In this document: one piece after another, positions 1-10,000 of the stretch | Layout: every line of letters starts with the position of its first letter | Position numbering within the stretch: position 1 is the stretch's first letter | Assembly: GCF_000332295.1 (NCBI RefSeq) | Contig: NZ_KB235931.1 | Span: 62,001 to 126,000, forward strand | Origin: Fortiea contorta PCC 7126 | GTDB taxonomy: Bacteria; Cyanobacteriota; Cyanobacteriia; Cyanobacteriales; Nostocaceae | Reading direction: 5' to 3' | DNA length: 64,000 nt | Translations under genes and position numbers: made by a program | The notes under the pieces: generated by a model | Told to the model about the DNA's origin: nothing | What the model saw: only the letters and a program-made list of their open reading frames with translations | Database searches by the model: none

Positions 1-1
1 C

Positions 2-1339
2 GTTTTAGCTCGTGGCTCCCAAGAAAAGGTGGTAGACAATATTACCCGTAAAGACGCTGAAGAACACCCAGATTTAATCGTCCTCACTCCCACTTGCACT
101 TCTAGTATTTTGCAAGAAGATTTGCACAACTTTGTGGAACGTGCTCAGTTGGAAGCTAAAGGGGATGTGATGTTAGCGGATGTGAATCATTACCGCTATA
201 ACGAATTGCAAGCCGCCGATCGCACCTTACATCAAATTGTGCAATTTTATATCGAAAAGGCTCGCAAGCGGGGTGAATTACCAGCAGAGAAAACCGCAAA
301 ACCGTCAGTTAACATTATCGGCATTTCTACTCTGGGTTTCCATAACCAGCATGATTGCACAGAGTTAAAACGGCTGATGGCTGATTTAGGAATTGAGGTG
401 AATACTGTGATTCCTGAAGGCGCTGCGGTTAATGATTTGAAAAAAATGCCGCAAGCTTGGTTTAACTTGGTTCCTTACCGCGAACTCGGTTTAACAACAG
501 CCCGTTACCTAGAAGAACAATTCGGCACACCTTATGTAGATATTACTCCAATGGGTGTAGTGGAAACTGCACGGTGTATCCGCAAAATTCAGCAGGTAAT
601 TAACGCCCAAGGTGCTGAAGTTGGTTACGAAGAGTACATTAACGAGCAGACATTGTATGTATCACAAGCTGCTTGGTTTTCTCGTTCCATTGACTGTCAG
701 AATTTGACAGGGAAAAAAGCTGTGGTGTTTGGCGACAATACCCACGCCGCCGCCCTGACGAAGATTTTATCACGGGAAATGGGAATTCATGTTGTTTGGG
801 CTGGCACTTATTGCAAGTATGATGCTGATTGGTTCCGGGAACAGGTGAGCGAGTATTGTGATGAAGTGCTGATTACCGATGATCATGGCGCAATTGGAGA
901 TGCGATCGCTCGTGTCGAACCTTCCGCTATCTTCGGTACTCAAATGGAACGCCATGTCGGTAAGCGTTTAGATATTCCTTGTGGTGTCATTGCTGCTCCC
1001 ATCCACGTGCAAAACTTCCCCATTGGTTACAAACCATTTTTGGGTTATGAAGGGACAAATCAGGTAACAGATTTAATCTACAATTCCTTCACTTTGGGAA
1101 TGGAAGATCATCTTTTAGAAATCTTCGGTGGACACGATACCAAAGAAGTAATTACTAAAGGAATTTCGGCTGAATCTGATTTGAATTGGACAAAAGATGG
1201 TTTAGCAGAATTGAATAAAATTCCTGGATTTGTGCGGGGTAAAGTCAAGCGGAACACCGAGAAATTTGCCCGCGATCGCGGTTTCAAAGAAATCAGCGCT
1301 GAGGTACTTTATGCAGCTAAAGAAGCTGTCGGGGCTTAG
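2..1339 (+). CDS. chlB: Light-independent protochlorophyllide reductase subunit B, 5'-truncated by window edge
   Basis: ChlB is a catalytic subunit of the nitrogenase-like ChlL/ChlN/ChlB enzyme, which reduces protochlorophyllide to chlorophyllide in the dark. The reading frame is open from base 2, so about 70 N-terminal residues lie outside the window (family length about 508; about 445 codons are present). Recognisable family blocks are [30 protein letters not shown], a long NifK-like middle with [13 protein letters not shown], and the C-terminal region ending [16 protein letters not shown]. The GTG at base 29 is internal and is not a real start. A strong intrinsic terminator follows. chlL and chlN are not in the window. 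Identification is by sequence recognition and is secure. Confidence 0.97.
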   Translation, partial: VLARGSQEKVVDNITRKDAEEHPDLIVLTPTCTSSILQEDLHNFVERAQLEAKGDVMLADVNHYRYNELQAADRTLHQIVQFYIEKARKRGELPAEKTAKPSVNIIGISTLGFHNQHDCTELKRLMADLGIEVNTVIPEGAAVNDLKKMPQAWFNLVPYRELGLTTARYLEEQFGTPYVDITPMGVVETARCIRKIQQVINAQGAEVGYEEYINEQTLYVSQAAWFSRSIDCQNLTGKKAVVFGDNTHAAALTKILSREMGIHVVWAGTYCKYDADWFREQVSEYCDEVLITDDHGAIGDAIARVEPSAIFGTQMERHVGKRLDIPCGVIAAPIHVQNFPIGYKPFLGYEGTNQVTDLIYNSFTLGMEDHLLEIFGGHDTKEVITKGISAESDLNWTKDGLAELNKIPGFVRGKVKRNTEKFARDRGFKEISAEVLYAAKEAVGA

Positions 1340-1357
1340 GATTTAAATAAAATTTAT

Positions 1358-1392
1358 TAGGGAGTTAAGAGCAATCTTGACTCCCTATTTTA
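1358..1392 (+). terminator. Intrinsic terminator after chlB
   Basis: Arms TAGGGAGTTAAGA (1358-1370) and TCTTGACTCCCTA (1375-1387) pair with one mismatch around a GCAA loop and are followed by a TTTT run. It sits 18 bp after the chlB stop on the same strand. Confidence 0.85.
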
Positions 1393-1467
1393 TGCATAAT
1401 TTTAGTGATCACCATGTGATATTATTTTATTTATATATTAATAATTATTTAAAAAACTATATTAAAT

Positions 1468-1854
1468 ATGAATGATGACATAGCGGCATTGTTCGCAGAA
1501 CTTCGTGAGGCTGGTATTAAACATAGTCCAGAAAAAGTTGTGCGGATTGCTAAACAACCTGATGGGAAAATCGTGTTTTTAGAAGAGGGCAAAGCTGGTA
1601 AAAAGGGTAGTGGTTTAGCGCACATAATAGAGCAGCATAGAGATGATTTTGCCAGACGTGGAATTTCAGAAGACGAAATAGCGGATGCTGTCATCGTTGC
1701 TATAACTAGAGGAACATTTCTTGGTTATCAGGGAACGGTAGAACCTCGTCGGGAAATCTACGAAATAATTTTCAATGGAGAAACACAATATATAGCCGTG
1801 ACAGTAAGTAATAATGGTTATATAGTTGGAGCCAACCCTGCCTCATTACCATAA
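1468..1854 (+). CDS. Stand-alone polymorphic-toxin-like C-terminal domain (predicted RNase-fold toxin)
   Basis: A 128-residue protein. The block around residues 46-100 (GSGLAHIIEQH, then GISEDEIADAV, then a GYQG turn, then IYEIIFNG and NNGYIVGANP) resembles C-terminal toxin domains of polymorphic and phage MuF-type toxins in the barnase/EndoU/colicin/RelE-like (PBECR) group. The conserved His in HIIEQH is a plausible catalytic residue. There is no secretion, RHS, filamentous-haemagglutinin or MuF delivery part, and stop codons block an upstream extension. No clear Shine-Dalgarno precedes the ATG. The next gene starts 16 bp after the stop and looks like its immunity partner. Function is inferred from family resemblance; catalysis is not shown. 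Confidence 0.55.
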   Translation: MNDDIAALFAELREAGIKHSPEKVVRIAKQPDGKIVFLEEGKAGKKGSGLAHIIEQHRDDFARRGISEDEIADAVIVAITRGTFLGYQGTVEPRREIYEIIFNGETQYIAVTVSNNGYIVGANPASLP

Positions 1855-1870
1855 TTCCACCTGAATCATT

Positions 1871-2254
1871 ATGGCAATAAAGATTAAACTAATGGCTGAT
1901 TATGGATGCGATCCTTTATGGTGGGCAGATACTGATAAAGTGGGTAACATCGATCCAGTCAAACTACCCCTAAGTTCAGGAATTATTAGCCGATTGCAAA
2001 AATGGGCGTCTGCTTACAATGCAACATTAAATTGGGATGACCCAGCTAATTCACCAGGTTTTCTCAATGAACGTGCGGAATCTGCTTTTGAAGCAGAAGG
2101 TGTTAGCTTGTGGAAGCAGTTGCAAAAAGAACTTGCACCTAATTATAAAGTTGTTTATTTCAGTGAGTCATTACGTAAGGTTGTAACTCATCCTGATGAA
2201 TTAGAAGTTTTGCATGTTAGTAATTTTCAAGAGGGGTTAGAGACTAGGGGATAG
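1871..2254 (+). CDS. Putative immunity protein paired with the upstream toxin-like gene
   Basis: A 127-residue soluble acidic protein with no signal peptide or membrane segment. It contains a WW pair near residue 17 (CDPLWWADTD), then LQKWASAYN and LWKQLQKELAPNYKVVYFS. I do not recognise a named family. Its position 16 bp downstream of a toxin-like domain, same strand, and its size are what an immunity protein would show. The last residues (about EGLETRG) and the stop lie in a G-rich dispersed repeat (ctaggggataggggat), so the native C-terminus may have been altered. The immunity role is inferred from context only. Confidence 0.5.
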   Translation: MAIKIKLMADYGCDPLWWADTDKVGNIDPVKLPLSSGIISRLQKWASAYNATLNWDDPANSPGFLNERAESAFEAEGVSLWKQLQKELAPNYKVVYFSESLRKVVTHPDELEVLHVSNFQEGLETRG

Positions 2255-2317
2255 GGGATAGGGAAAAATATTTTCATTGTTTCTTGTCAGCTTTTGCTCA
2301 AGGTCAAATTTAGTAAG

Positions 2318-2515
2318 CATTTAAGCTAAATGCTGACTCTTTTCGGTGTTTTCCGCAAGCAAACTGGAGTTTGTTTAGTCATTTAAGCTAAACGCTTTCT
2401 CATTTCGGTGTTTTCCGCAAGCAAACTGGGGTTTGCTGACTCATTTGAGCTAAATGCTTTCTCATTTTGGTGTTTTCCGCAAGCAAACTGGAGTTTGTGT
2501 ACTCATTTGCGTAAT
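2318..2515. repeat. Three tandem 62-bp units plus a partial copy, each with two hairpins
   Basis: Units start at 2318, 2380 and 2442 (period exactly 62) and a degenerate fourth begins at 2504. Each unit carries a hairpin around AGCTAAA (in unit 1 AGCATTTA-AGC-TAAATGCT) and a second hairpin CAAACT-GG-AGTTTG, joined by the constant segment GGTGTTTTCCGCAAGC. The repeat fills most of the gap 2255-2609. A HIP1-rich stretch (agcgatcgc twice, 2530-2575) follows before the next gene. No ORF is seen here. Confidence 0.85.
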
Positions 2516-2609
2516 TCCCGCAATCAGATGAGCGATCGCTATCATAGCTGGAGAAATTCCCAAAGCGATCGCAAAGCTTTAAATTGAAAAAGAATCATAT
2601 AGGACATTT

Positions 2610-3791
2610 ATGAAATACAACTTGCAAACACTGGCTCAACTTTACAAAAACGCACTCCTCAACGATGTACTCCCTTTTTGGGAAACTCACTCGATTGATT
2701 GGGAGCAGGGCGGCTACTTTACTTGTCTTGACCGCCAGGGTAAAGTATATGATACAGATAAATTTATTTGGTTGCAAAATCGCCAAGTGTGGACTTTTTC
2801 CATGCTTTGCAACCAGTTGGAAAAGCGGGAAAATTGGTTAAAAATTGCGAGCAATGGTGCAAATTTCCTCTCTCAACATGGCAGAGACAGTGAGGGTAAT
2901 TGGTATTTTGCTCTCACCCGTGGAGGTAAACCATTAGTTCAACCTTACAATATCTTTTCTGATTGCTTTGCAGCAATGGCTTTTAGTCAATACGCTCTCG
3001 CTGCTGGGGAAGAGTGGGCGAAGGATGTGGCGCTACAAGCTTACAATAATGTTTTGCGTCGCCAAGATAACCCCAAGGGTAAGTATACCAAAACTTATCC
3101 AGGTACGCGCCCGATGAAATCTTTGGCTGTGCCGATGATTTTAGCTAACTTAACTTTAGAAATGGAGTGGTTATTACCTAGTGAAACTTTGGAAAATGTT
3201 TTAACCGCAACTGTTGAGGAGGTGATGAATGATTTTCTGGACAAAGAACGGGGATTAATGTTTGAGAATGTTGCTCCTGACGGTTCCCACATTGATTGCT
3301 TTGAAGGAAGGTTGATTAATCCTGGTCACGGTATTGAGGCGATGTGGTTTATTATGGATATCGCTCGTCGTCACCAAGATGCAAAAACAATTAACCAAGC
3401 TGTGGATGTGGTGTTAAATATCCTCAATTTTGCTTGGGATGATGAGTATGGCGGGTTGTATTATTTTATGGATGCACAGGGATATCCACCGCAGCAACTG
3501 GAATGGGATCAAAAGTTGTGGTGGGTTCATTTAGAGTCTTTAGTTGCATTAGCGATGGCTTATCGTCTCACAAAACGTGAAGTCTGTTGGCAATGGTATC
3601 AAAAAATCCATGATTATGCTTGGTCGCACTTTGCAGATGCAGAATATGGTGAATGGTTCGGCTATCTTAATCGTCGTGGGGAAGTATTGTTAAATCTTAA
3701 AGGTGGAAAATGGAAAGGCTGCTTTCATGTACCCCGTGCATTATATCTTTGTTGGCAGCAATTTGAGGCGTTGAGTCAAGAGTCAGTTTAG
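2610..3791 (+). CDS. N-acylglucosamine 2-epimerase (renin-binding-protein family)
   Basis: A 393-residue cytoplasmic enzyme that interconverts N-acetylglucosamine and N-acetylmannosamine. It has the (alpha/alpha)6-barrel AGE family layout, and its length matches the cyanobacterial enzyme (about 388-393). The catalytic histidines known from Anabaena AGE map to H240 in [10 protein letters not shown] and H372 in GCFHVPRAL. Aromatic and arginine residues lining the family pocket are present (QNRQVW near 56-61, YPGTRPMKS near 163-171). A sugar-kinase-like gene lies 1.3 kb downstream, which fits aminosugar salvage. Paralogous epimerases (cellobiose or mannose epimerases) share this fold, but the sequence looks closest to true AGE. 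Confidence 0.88.
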   Translation: MKYNLQTLAQLYKNALLNDVLPFWETHSIDWEQGGYFTCLDRQGKVYDTDKFIWLQNRQVWTFSMLCNQLEKRENWLKIASNGANFLSQHGRDSEGNWYFALTRGGKPLVQPYNIFSDCFAAMAFSQYALAAGEEWAKDVALQAYNNVLRRQDNPKGKYTKTYPGTRPMKSLAVPMILANLTLEMEWLLPSETLENVLTATVEEVMNDFLDKERGLMFENVAPDGSHIDCFEGRLINPGHGIEAMWFIMDIARRHQDAKTINQAVDVVLNILNFAWDDEYGGLYYFMDAQGYPPQQLEWDQKLWWVHLESLVALAMAYRLTKREVCWQWYQKIHDYAWSHFADAEYGEWFGYLNRRGEVLLNLKGGKWKGCFHVPRALYLCWQQFEALSQESV

Positions 3792-3826
3792 TTAAATTAA
3801 AAGTAGATTTATCGGATGAAAATTTT

Positions 3827-4402
3827 ATGGTTGTTACCCCGAAGCGATTCACCGTTGACGAGTATCATCAGCTAATTGAATTGGGATTTTTAAAGGAGGG
3901 CGATCGTCTAGAATTAATTCACGGAGAACTGATCCAAATGGTAGCGAAAGGAACACCCCATACAGTTTGTGGCGCTATTCTGTGCCAACAACTTGATCGT
4001 CTATTAGCCGATAGGGCTACTGTTCGCGCACAAGATCCAATTACACTTCCTGATGATAGCGAGCCAGAGCCAGATGTCGTTATAGTACGCGGAAATCACC
4101 TTGATTATCTGGCTCATCATCCTTACCCTGAAGATATTTTACTAGTTGTGGAGATTTCTGACTCCACACTGATCTACGACCAAACAAAAAAGCTAGCTTT
4201 GTATGCAGAAGCGGGAATTTTTGATTACTGGATAGTGAATTTAATTGTTAATCAGCTTGAAGTTTATCGTCAACCTTATAAAAATGCTCAAGGTGAATAT
4301 AGCTATGTTTACAAACAGATTTGTCTACCCCATCAATCAATTGCTATTCCTGGATTTGAAGATGTAATTTTAAATTTAAATAGAATTTTTCCCAATTTTT
4401 AG
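3827..4402 (+). CDS. Uma2-family (DUF820) PD-(D/E)xK nuclease-like protein
   Basis: A 191-residue protein of the Uma2/DUF820 family, greatly expanded in cyanobacteria. Visible marks are the N-terminal RFTVDEYHQL, RLELIHGELI, PEPDVVIV near residue 84 (the metal-binding D of the restriction-like fold), LLVVEISDSTL near 106 (the E) and YDQTKKLALYAEAGI (the K-containing strand and helix), then DYWIVN. All core positions of the fold are retained, so it could be an active endonuclease, but no substrate is known for the family. It starts 35 bp after the epimerase stop and may be read through from it. Confidence 0.85.
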   Translation: MVVTPKRFTVDEYHQLIELGFLKEGDRLELIHGELIQMVAKGTPHTVCGAILCQQLDRLLADRATVRAQDPITLPDDSEPEPDVVIVRGNHLDYLAHHPYPEDILLVVEISDSTLIYDQTKKLALYAEAGIFDYWIVNLIVNQLEVYRQPYKNAQGEYSYVYKQICLPHQSIAIPGFEDVILNLNRIFPNF

Positions 4403-4413
4403 TAATAGATTTT

Positions 4414-4448
4414 GTAGGTTGGGTGAAGTGTAACGCAACCCAACCTAC
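4414..4448. repeat. Perfect 11-bp inverted repeat (dispersed cyanobacterial palindrome, terminator-like)
   Basis: GTAGGTTGGGT (4414-4424) and ACCCAACCTAC (4438-4448) flank a 13-nt loop between two convergent genes. It belongs to a palindrome type common in Nostocales genomes and probably ends transcription from both sides. Confidence 0.75.
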
Positions 4449-4458
4449 TTTTAATGAA

Positions 4459-4818
4459 CTACTTGGTATTTTCCTTCAACTCACGGGCGCTTCTCTTCGC
4501 GGTGCTGGGATAAACAGAACCGAAATCTTTGACAGCTTCTGCTGATTCTTTACCAATTCTCTTAATTCTTTCCCCAGGGTCGCCCTTAGTTTCCCGCGCT
4601 TCTTGATTCCATTCACCAGTTGTTTTTGGTCTTTCGGAGTTATCTTGATGCACTACTCGATCAAGACTTTTGGTTACAGCTTTGCTAGCATGATTACCAT
4701 CAACATTTGTTGTCAACACTACAAACCCAACTATAGCAATTGCTAAAAAACGTTTGAAGTGGAGGTCTTTAAGTACAGAACCGATGTGAGCAACTGCTCT
4801 AGAAATCAGATTTGTCAT
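4459..4818 (-). CDS. Small membrane-anchored hypothetical protein (DUF6658-like)
   Basis: A 119-residue protein with one hydrophobic segment at about residues 22-38 (FKRFLAIAIVGFVVLTTNV) and a hydrophilic, charged C-terminal half carrying a Gly-Asp-Pro-Gly motif (ETKGDPGERIKRIGKES) and SVYPSTAKRSAREL. It resembles small one-helix proteins annotated as DUF6658 in Nostocales; I am not certain of the family number. It is transcribed alone, convergent to the Uma2 gene. An upstream GTTTTATC stretch has a weak GGAG-type site (aacGGAGtttt) before the ATG. Function is unknown. Confidence 0.6.
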   Translation of the reverse strand: MTNLISRAVAHIGSVLKDLHFKRFLAIAIVGFVVLTTNVDGNHASKAVTKSLDRVVHQDNSERPKTTGEWNQEARETKGDPGERIKRIGKESAEAVKDFGSVYPSTAKRSARELKENTK

Positions 4819-5109
4819 GATAAAACTCCGTTAATTTATTCTCAATGCTTTGCACAGTTTTGCGATTTTCAGAGTAAAAATTTAGAGCACACGAGATACT
4901 CTGAACTCAATTAGAATAACTATAAACTCCCGAAAAATTCCTCTAACAGAAGTCGTAGCTTCGTTGTAAATTTCAACTACTTCCGGCGACAATTAAATCT
5001 CTGTTGCAAGCAAGATGCTAATTTTCCTACAGTTATGCAGACTTGATGCGACTATTACGGTACGATATCCCCTAATTGCCTTTGTGCAATTTATGTGGGG
5101 AGCAAGAAG

Positions 5110-6228
5110 ATGACAGAAAATATGATAGTACCGGATACAGACAATTTTACTAATATTGCCGAGCAATTTACGCCGCAAGGAAGAGTGACAGATATTCAAG
5201 CTTTTGGTAATGGTAATATAAATGACACCTTTTTGGTGACATTAAATTCTCCAGATATTCAGCATTTTGTCTTGCAACGCATCAATACACATGTATTTAG
5301 ACAACCAAAGCTGGTGATGCAAAACATGCGTATCTACACTGAACATGTTTATCAACGGTTGCAAAAGACACCAGTTAATCGGCGCTGGGAAGTACCCCGC
5401 GTACTGTTAACTCAGGATCATCAGGAGTATTGCATAGATGAAGCTGGTTCTTTCTGGCGAGCAATTAGTTTTATTGAAAGTTCGCAATCTTTCGATACCC
5501 TAAAAGATGCATCTCTAGCTAGGGAAATTGGCTATGCGCTGGGTACATTCCATCATCTCATCAGCGACTTACCCCCAGAAAACTTAGCTGACACTCTAGC
5601 AGGATTCCACATCACACCGCTTTATCTGCAACATTATCAGCAAGTGCTGGCAAAAACTAGTGTGCAAACGTCCCCAGAAGTTAATTATGGCTTGCAATTT
5701 GTGAGCGATCGCACAACCTTTGCAGATATTCTCGAAAATGCCAAAGCTACAGGTAAATTACCTCTGCGTCTCATGCATGGTGATCCGAAAATTAACAACG
5801 TCATGTTTGATATGATTACTGGCAAAGCCGTTAGTGTGATTGACCTAGACACAGTAAAGCCCGGTTTAGTACATTATGATATTGGCGACTGTTTGCGGTC
5901 GGGTTGCAATCCTGCAGGCGAAGAAACTGAAGACTGGGAAAATGTTTACTTTGAGCCGGAGCTTTGCCAAGGTATATTGCAAGGATATCTTGCTGTCGCC
6001 AAAGCTTTTCTCACAGAAAATGATTACATCTATATATATGATGCCATCCGCCTGATTGCCTTTGAATTAGGGTTGCGATTTTTTGCTGATTATTTAGCCG
6101 GGAATGTTTACTTTAAAACCAAGTATCCCGAACACAATTTAATTAGAGCGCTGGTGCAATTTAAATTAACTGAAAGTATCGAAGCGCAAGCAACAACAAT
6201 TGACCAGATTATTCAGAAAATGAAATGA
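5110..6228 (+). CDS. APH-fold phosphotransferase, N-acetylhexosamine 1-kinase-like
   Basis: About 372 residues with the aminoglycoside-phosphotransferase/choline-kinase fold. The N-terminal FGNGNINDTFLV loop binds nucleotide. The catalytic motif is LMHGDPKINNVMFD, followed by the metal-binding SVIDLDTVKPG and HYDIGDCLRSG. This order and wording match bacterial N-acetylhexosamine 1-kinases (NahK/LnpB) better than antibiotic kinases. The ATG at 5110 has GGGGAG seven bases upstream; the GTG at 5095 has no such site, so I use 5110. The downstream DOMON-like gene overlaps it by 4 bp (ATGA). A nearby N-acylglucosamine epimerase supports an aminosugar substrate, but this is inference. Confidence 0.75.
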   Translation: MTENMIVPDTDNFTNIAEQFTPQGRVTDIQAFGNGNINDTFLVTLNSPDIQHFVLQRINTHVFRQPKLVMQNMRIYTEHVYQRLQKTPVNRRWEVPRVLLTQDHQEYCIDEAGSFWRAISFIESSQSFDTLKDASLAREIGYALGTFHHLISDLPPENLADTLAGFHITPLYLQHYQQVLAKTSVQTSPEVNYGLQFVSDRTTFADILENAKATGKLPLRLMHGDPKINNVMFDMITGKAVSVIDLDTVKPGLVHYDIGDCLRSGCNPAGEETEDWENVYFEPELCQGILQGYLAVAKAFLTENDYIYIYDAIRLIAFELGLRFFADYLAGNVYFKTKYPEHNLIRALVQFKLTESIEAQATTIDQIIQKMK

Positions 6229-6764
6229 ATTCTCAGCCGTTTTTCCTCAAACCTTTTTTTGCTTCCGAGTCCTTACCGACCGTCAACATTACAGGTAACA
6301 TAGCTCGAACAGACAATCATCTCGCTATCGAGTATACAATCAGCGGCGACCTCAAAGAAATCATCATTGCTTCGCCAACAGATACACCAACTAGAAAACA
6401 TGAATTGTGGGAGAATACCTGTTTTGAATTTTTCCTTGGTGTGAAGAACTCTACTCAATATTGGGAATTTAATTTTTCTCCTAGTGGAGATTGGAATGTT
6501 TATCGCTTTGATGATTATCGCCAAGGAATGCGAGAAGAAACAGCTTGGACACAGTTACCGTTTAGTGTACAAAATTTAGCTGACAGTTTAGCGATCGCTC
6601 TCCAGATAAACTTAAATCAAATCCTCTCACCAACACAAGCCATCGAAGTTGCTATCACCACCGTCATTCAACACAAAGACAGCAAAATTACTTACTTTGC
6701 TCTCACCCACCAAGGCGCAGAACCAGACTTTCACCGTCGGGATAGTTTCACCATAGAACTGTGA
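6225..6764 (+). CDS. DOMON-like domain protein
   Basis: A 179-residue protein made almost entirely of a DOMON-like beta-sandwich, a fold used for sugar or haem binding. Seen: the strand pattern LAIEYTISGDLKEI, then the family core ELWENTCFEFFLG, YWEFNFSPSGDWNVYRFDDYR, and a late FHRRDSF. It has no signal peptide, so it probably acts in the cytoplasm. The start overlaps the stop of the kinase gene by ATGA, so the two are translationally coupled. Its ligand is unknown; the coupling hints at a sugar-related role. Confidence 0.75.
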   Translation: MNSQPFFLKPFFASESLPTVNITGNIARTDNHLAIEYTISGDLKEIIIASPTDTPTRKHELWENTCFEFFLGVKNSTQYWEFNFSPSGDWNVYRFDDYRQGMREETAWTQLPFSVQNLADSLAIALQINLNQILSPTQAIEVAITTVIQHKDSKITYFALTHQGAEPDFHRRDSFTIEL

Positions 6765-7030
6765 ATTTGTCAATTATTTGTTATTGATTATTTCTCCTAC
6801 ATCTTCCTCACTGAGACAATTACTGATAAATAAAAATTTATAACGCAAAAATAGCACAATACAAACTTATTACCGCGCCACCACGCAAGGAAAAATTACC
6901 CACTTCTGCATTTACCGTTGTATCTCCCGCAACGAAGTAAAAAAAAGCTCACTTAACCCAAGCCATTTTGGCAATAAAAAATCAGGGGATGCGTGCTAAG
7001 TTTTAAATCCATCATCTTGCGTTCCCACCC

Positions 7031-10000
7031 ATGCATTTGTACTATTTACAACCCCAACACCTAGAGGAATTAGCCAAGAGCAGTGGCATAGATTTACACA
7101 CGGTGAGGCTAAATTTTCTGTCTCTCCAAGGCGCAAACACCTATGAATACTTGTTAATTTCAGAACTACTTCCCCGCACCAACACCGGAATGGTAAAATG
7201 TGGCTGGCTACAACGTTACGCCCACATCAGTGCAGGTGGTTGGTGGTGTTCTGGACTAGATCCCCTCAACAATTGGCAATTAATGGAGTGGGGATGCTTC
7301 AAGCCCAACCAACCCCGACAAAATAACGACGGAAAGCCCATTAAATACGAGCATCCCCCCAGCACCCCCACGCGATTATTTTGTTTGCGAGTTCCGCTAC
7401 ATATATGGGAACAAGTAGCCCAACGTTATCACCTCACCATGCCTGACAATATCAGCATTGCTCCCAATGGAGAAGCTTTGGGTTTTTGGTCATGGGTGAT
7501 GACACAAAACATTCCCATAGTAATTTGCGAAGGCGTCAAAAAAGCTGCAGCGTTGTTAACACAAGGTTACGCAGCCATCGGAATTCCTGGAATCACCAGC
7601 GGTTATCGAGTCATCAAAGACAAATTTGGTAAAATTACCCGTCGTCAGCTAATTCCCGACTTAGCAACATTTGCAATTAAACAACGCAGCTTTTATATTT
7701 GTTTTGATTTTGAAACTAAACCTAAAACAATAGCCGCTGTTAATAACGCCATTTCCCAACTTGGCTTTTTATTACAAGAAAAAAATTGCCCAGTCAAAGT
7801 TATTGAACTACCGGGATTAGAAAAAGGTGTTGATGAATTTATTATTGCTAAAGGTGCAAATAATTTCGAGAAAATCTATCGCCAAAGTCTTGATTTAGAA
7901 ATTTATCTAGCCCAAACCAAACCCCATACAGAATTAACTATTCCTGCTGCTCTTACCGTCAACTGTCAATACTTAGGAGAAATTCCCTTTCCCACCACCG
8001 GGTTAGTAGGAGTGAAATCCGCCAAAGGCACAGGTAAAACCACAGGATTAAAAGCCGTAGTTAACCGAGCTAAAGCTACAAATCAACAAGTTTTATTAAT
8101 TACCCACCGCATCCAATTAGGGCGGTTTTTATGTGAAAAAATCGGCATTAATTGGGGAATACCTAAAAAAGAAATAGAGACAAGTCATCTTCCCAACCAA
8201 TTACCCACAGCATCATCGGTTATAACTTGGGAAACCAACACAACCCAGAGGCTCTCCAATTCCTTCGGCTTATGCATTGATTCTATTTGGAAACTAAATC
8301 CTCAAGATTGGCAAGGCTCAATCATCATTCTCGATGAAGTAGAACAGTCATTATGGCATCTCCTGAATAGCAATACTTGTAAACAAAAGCGTGTTAAAAT
8401 TCTCAAAATCTTTCAGCAGTTAATTTCCACAGTTTTAACAACAGGGGGATTAATTATTGCTCAAGATGCTGATTTATCTAATGTTTCTTTAGAATATTTA
8501 CAAGGCTTATCGGGAATTAAATTAACTCCTTGGGTACTCGTCAATCAATGGCAACCTCAACGCGGTTGGGATGTGACATTTTATGATTCTCCTAACCCCA
8601 CACCACTAATTCATCAACTAGAATTAGACTTAATCGCCGGACGCAAATGTTACGTCACCACAGATAGCCGGACTGGGCGTTATAGTTGTGAAACCATCGA
8701 ACGTTACCTCAAAGAAAAACTAGAAAAATTACGACAGCAATTTCCTAAATCCTTAGTGATTAGTAGTCACACAACAAATACACCAGGACACGCAGCAGTT
8801 GATTTTGTTGCAGATATTAATCAAAAAATTATTGAATACAACACAGTTTTTGTGACGCCGAGTATTGGCACAGGAATTAGTATAGATATTCAACATTTCG
8901 ACCGCGTTTATGGTATTTTTCAAGGAGTAATTCCCGATTCAGAAGCAAGACAAGCATTAGCCAGAGTCAGAGATGATGTACCGCGTGTTGTTTGGTGTGC
9001 CAAGCGAGGTATCGGTTTAATTGGTAGCGGTAGCACGAATTATCGCTTGTTATCTCATTGGTATCAGGAAAATCAAAAAGATAATTTAGCGCTGCTGAGT
9101 CCTTTACATAAAATAGATGTAGATTTGCCCTTAGTTTATGACCCCATACATCTACGAACCTGGGCGAAACTATCCGCTAGAGTCAACGCATCTATTCGTC
9201 TCTATCGCCAATCTCTTCAAGATGGTTTAATTGCCGATGGACATCAAATTTGGACTCGGAGTAACGCCGTTCACAACAACATTATTCGAGATTTAAGACT
9301 GACATTTTTAGCGACAGAGCCAACAGATTTAGCCACTCGCCAAAGGTTAATTTTAGAAATTGTCAAAGTTAAAAAAGATTGGGAACAAAGTCGCCAAAAA
9401 GCCAAAGAAATTAAGCGCAAAATGCGAGACATTAAATTGCAAAATCAATTAGTAGCAGCAACCGCTGTCGCCACAGCCAGAGATATCGACTATGTTGAAT
9501 ATGAACAGTTATTAGTCAAGCATTCTCTCACCGACGCAGAGCGCAACCAAATTCATAAATACCTACTCAGACAAAGATATGGCATCACAGTTACCCCTCT
9601 ATTAAAACTACAAGACGAAAAAGGTTACTATTGCCAATTATTACTTCATTATTATCTCACCCATGAAAGCGAGTATTTTCACATCCGAGATCAACAAGAA
9701 TGGTATCAACAATTATCTTGGGGTGATGGTCAAGTTTTTCTTCCAGATTTAAAAACTTACACCCTCAAAGTAGAAGCCATGCGAGCTTTGGGAATGCTAC
9801 AATTTCTAGAACCAGAACGAAAATTTAATGAAAATGACCCAGATTTAATTCTCTTAAAAAATCTCGCTTCCCAAAACAATAAACACATCAAAAGAGTCTT
9901 AGGAATTAACTTAGTAGGAGACAAACAGCAGGTTTCAACAATGACAATCCTCAGCCGCCTATTAAATTTGTTGGGTTTGAAACTGCAGCGGCTAAATAAT

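Noticed and set aside
29-1339. GTG at 29 as the chlB start
   Set aside because: The frame is open to the window edge, and ChlB homologues have about 70 more residues upstream.
2318-2515. 62-bp repeats as a possible CRISPR array
   Set aside because: The units are contiguous with no unique spacers, and there are no cas genes.
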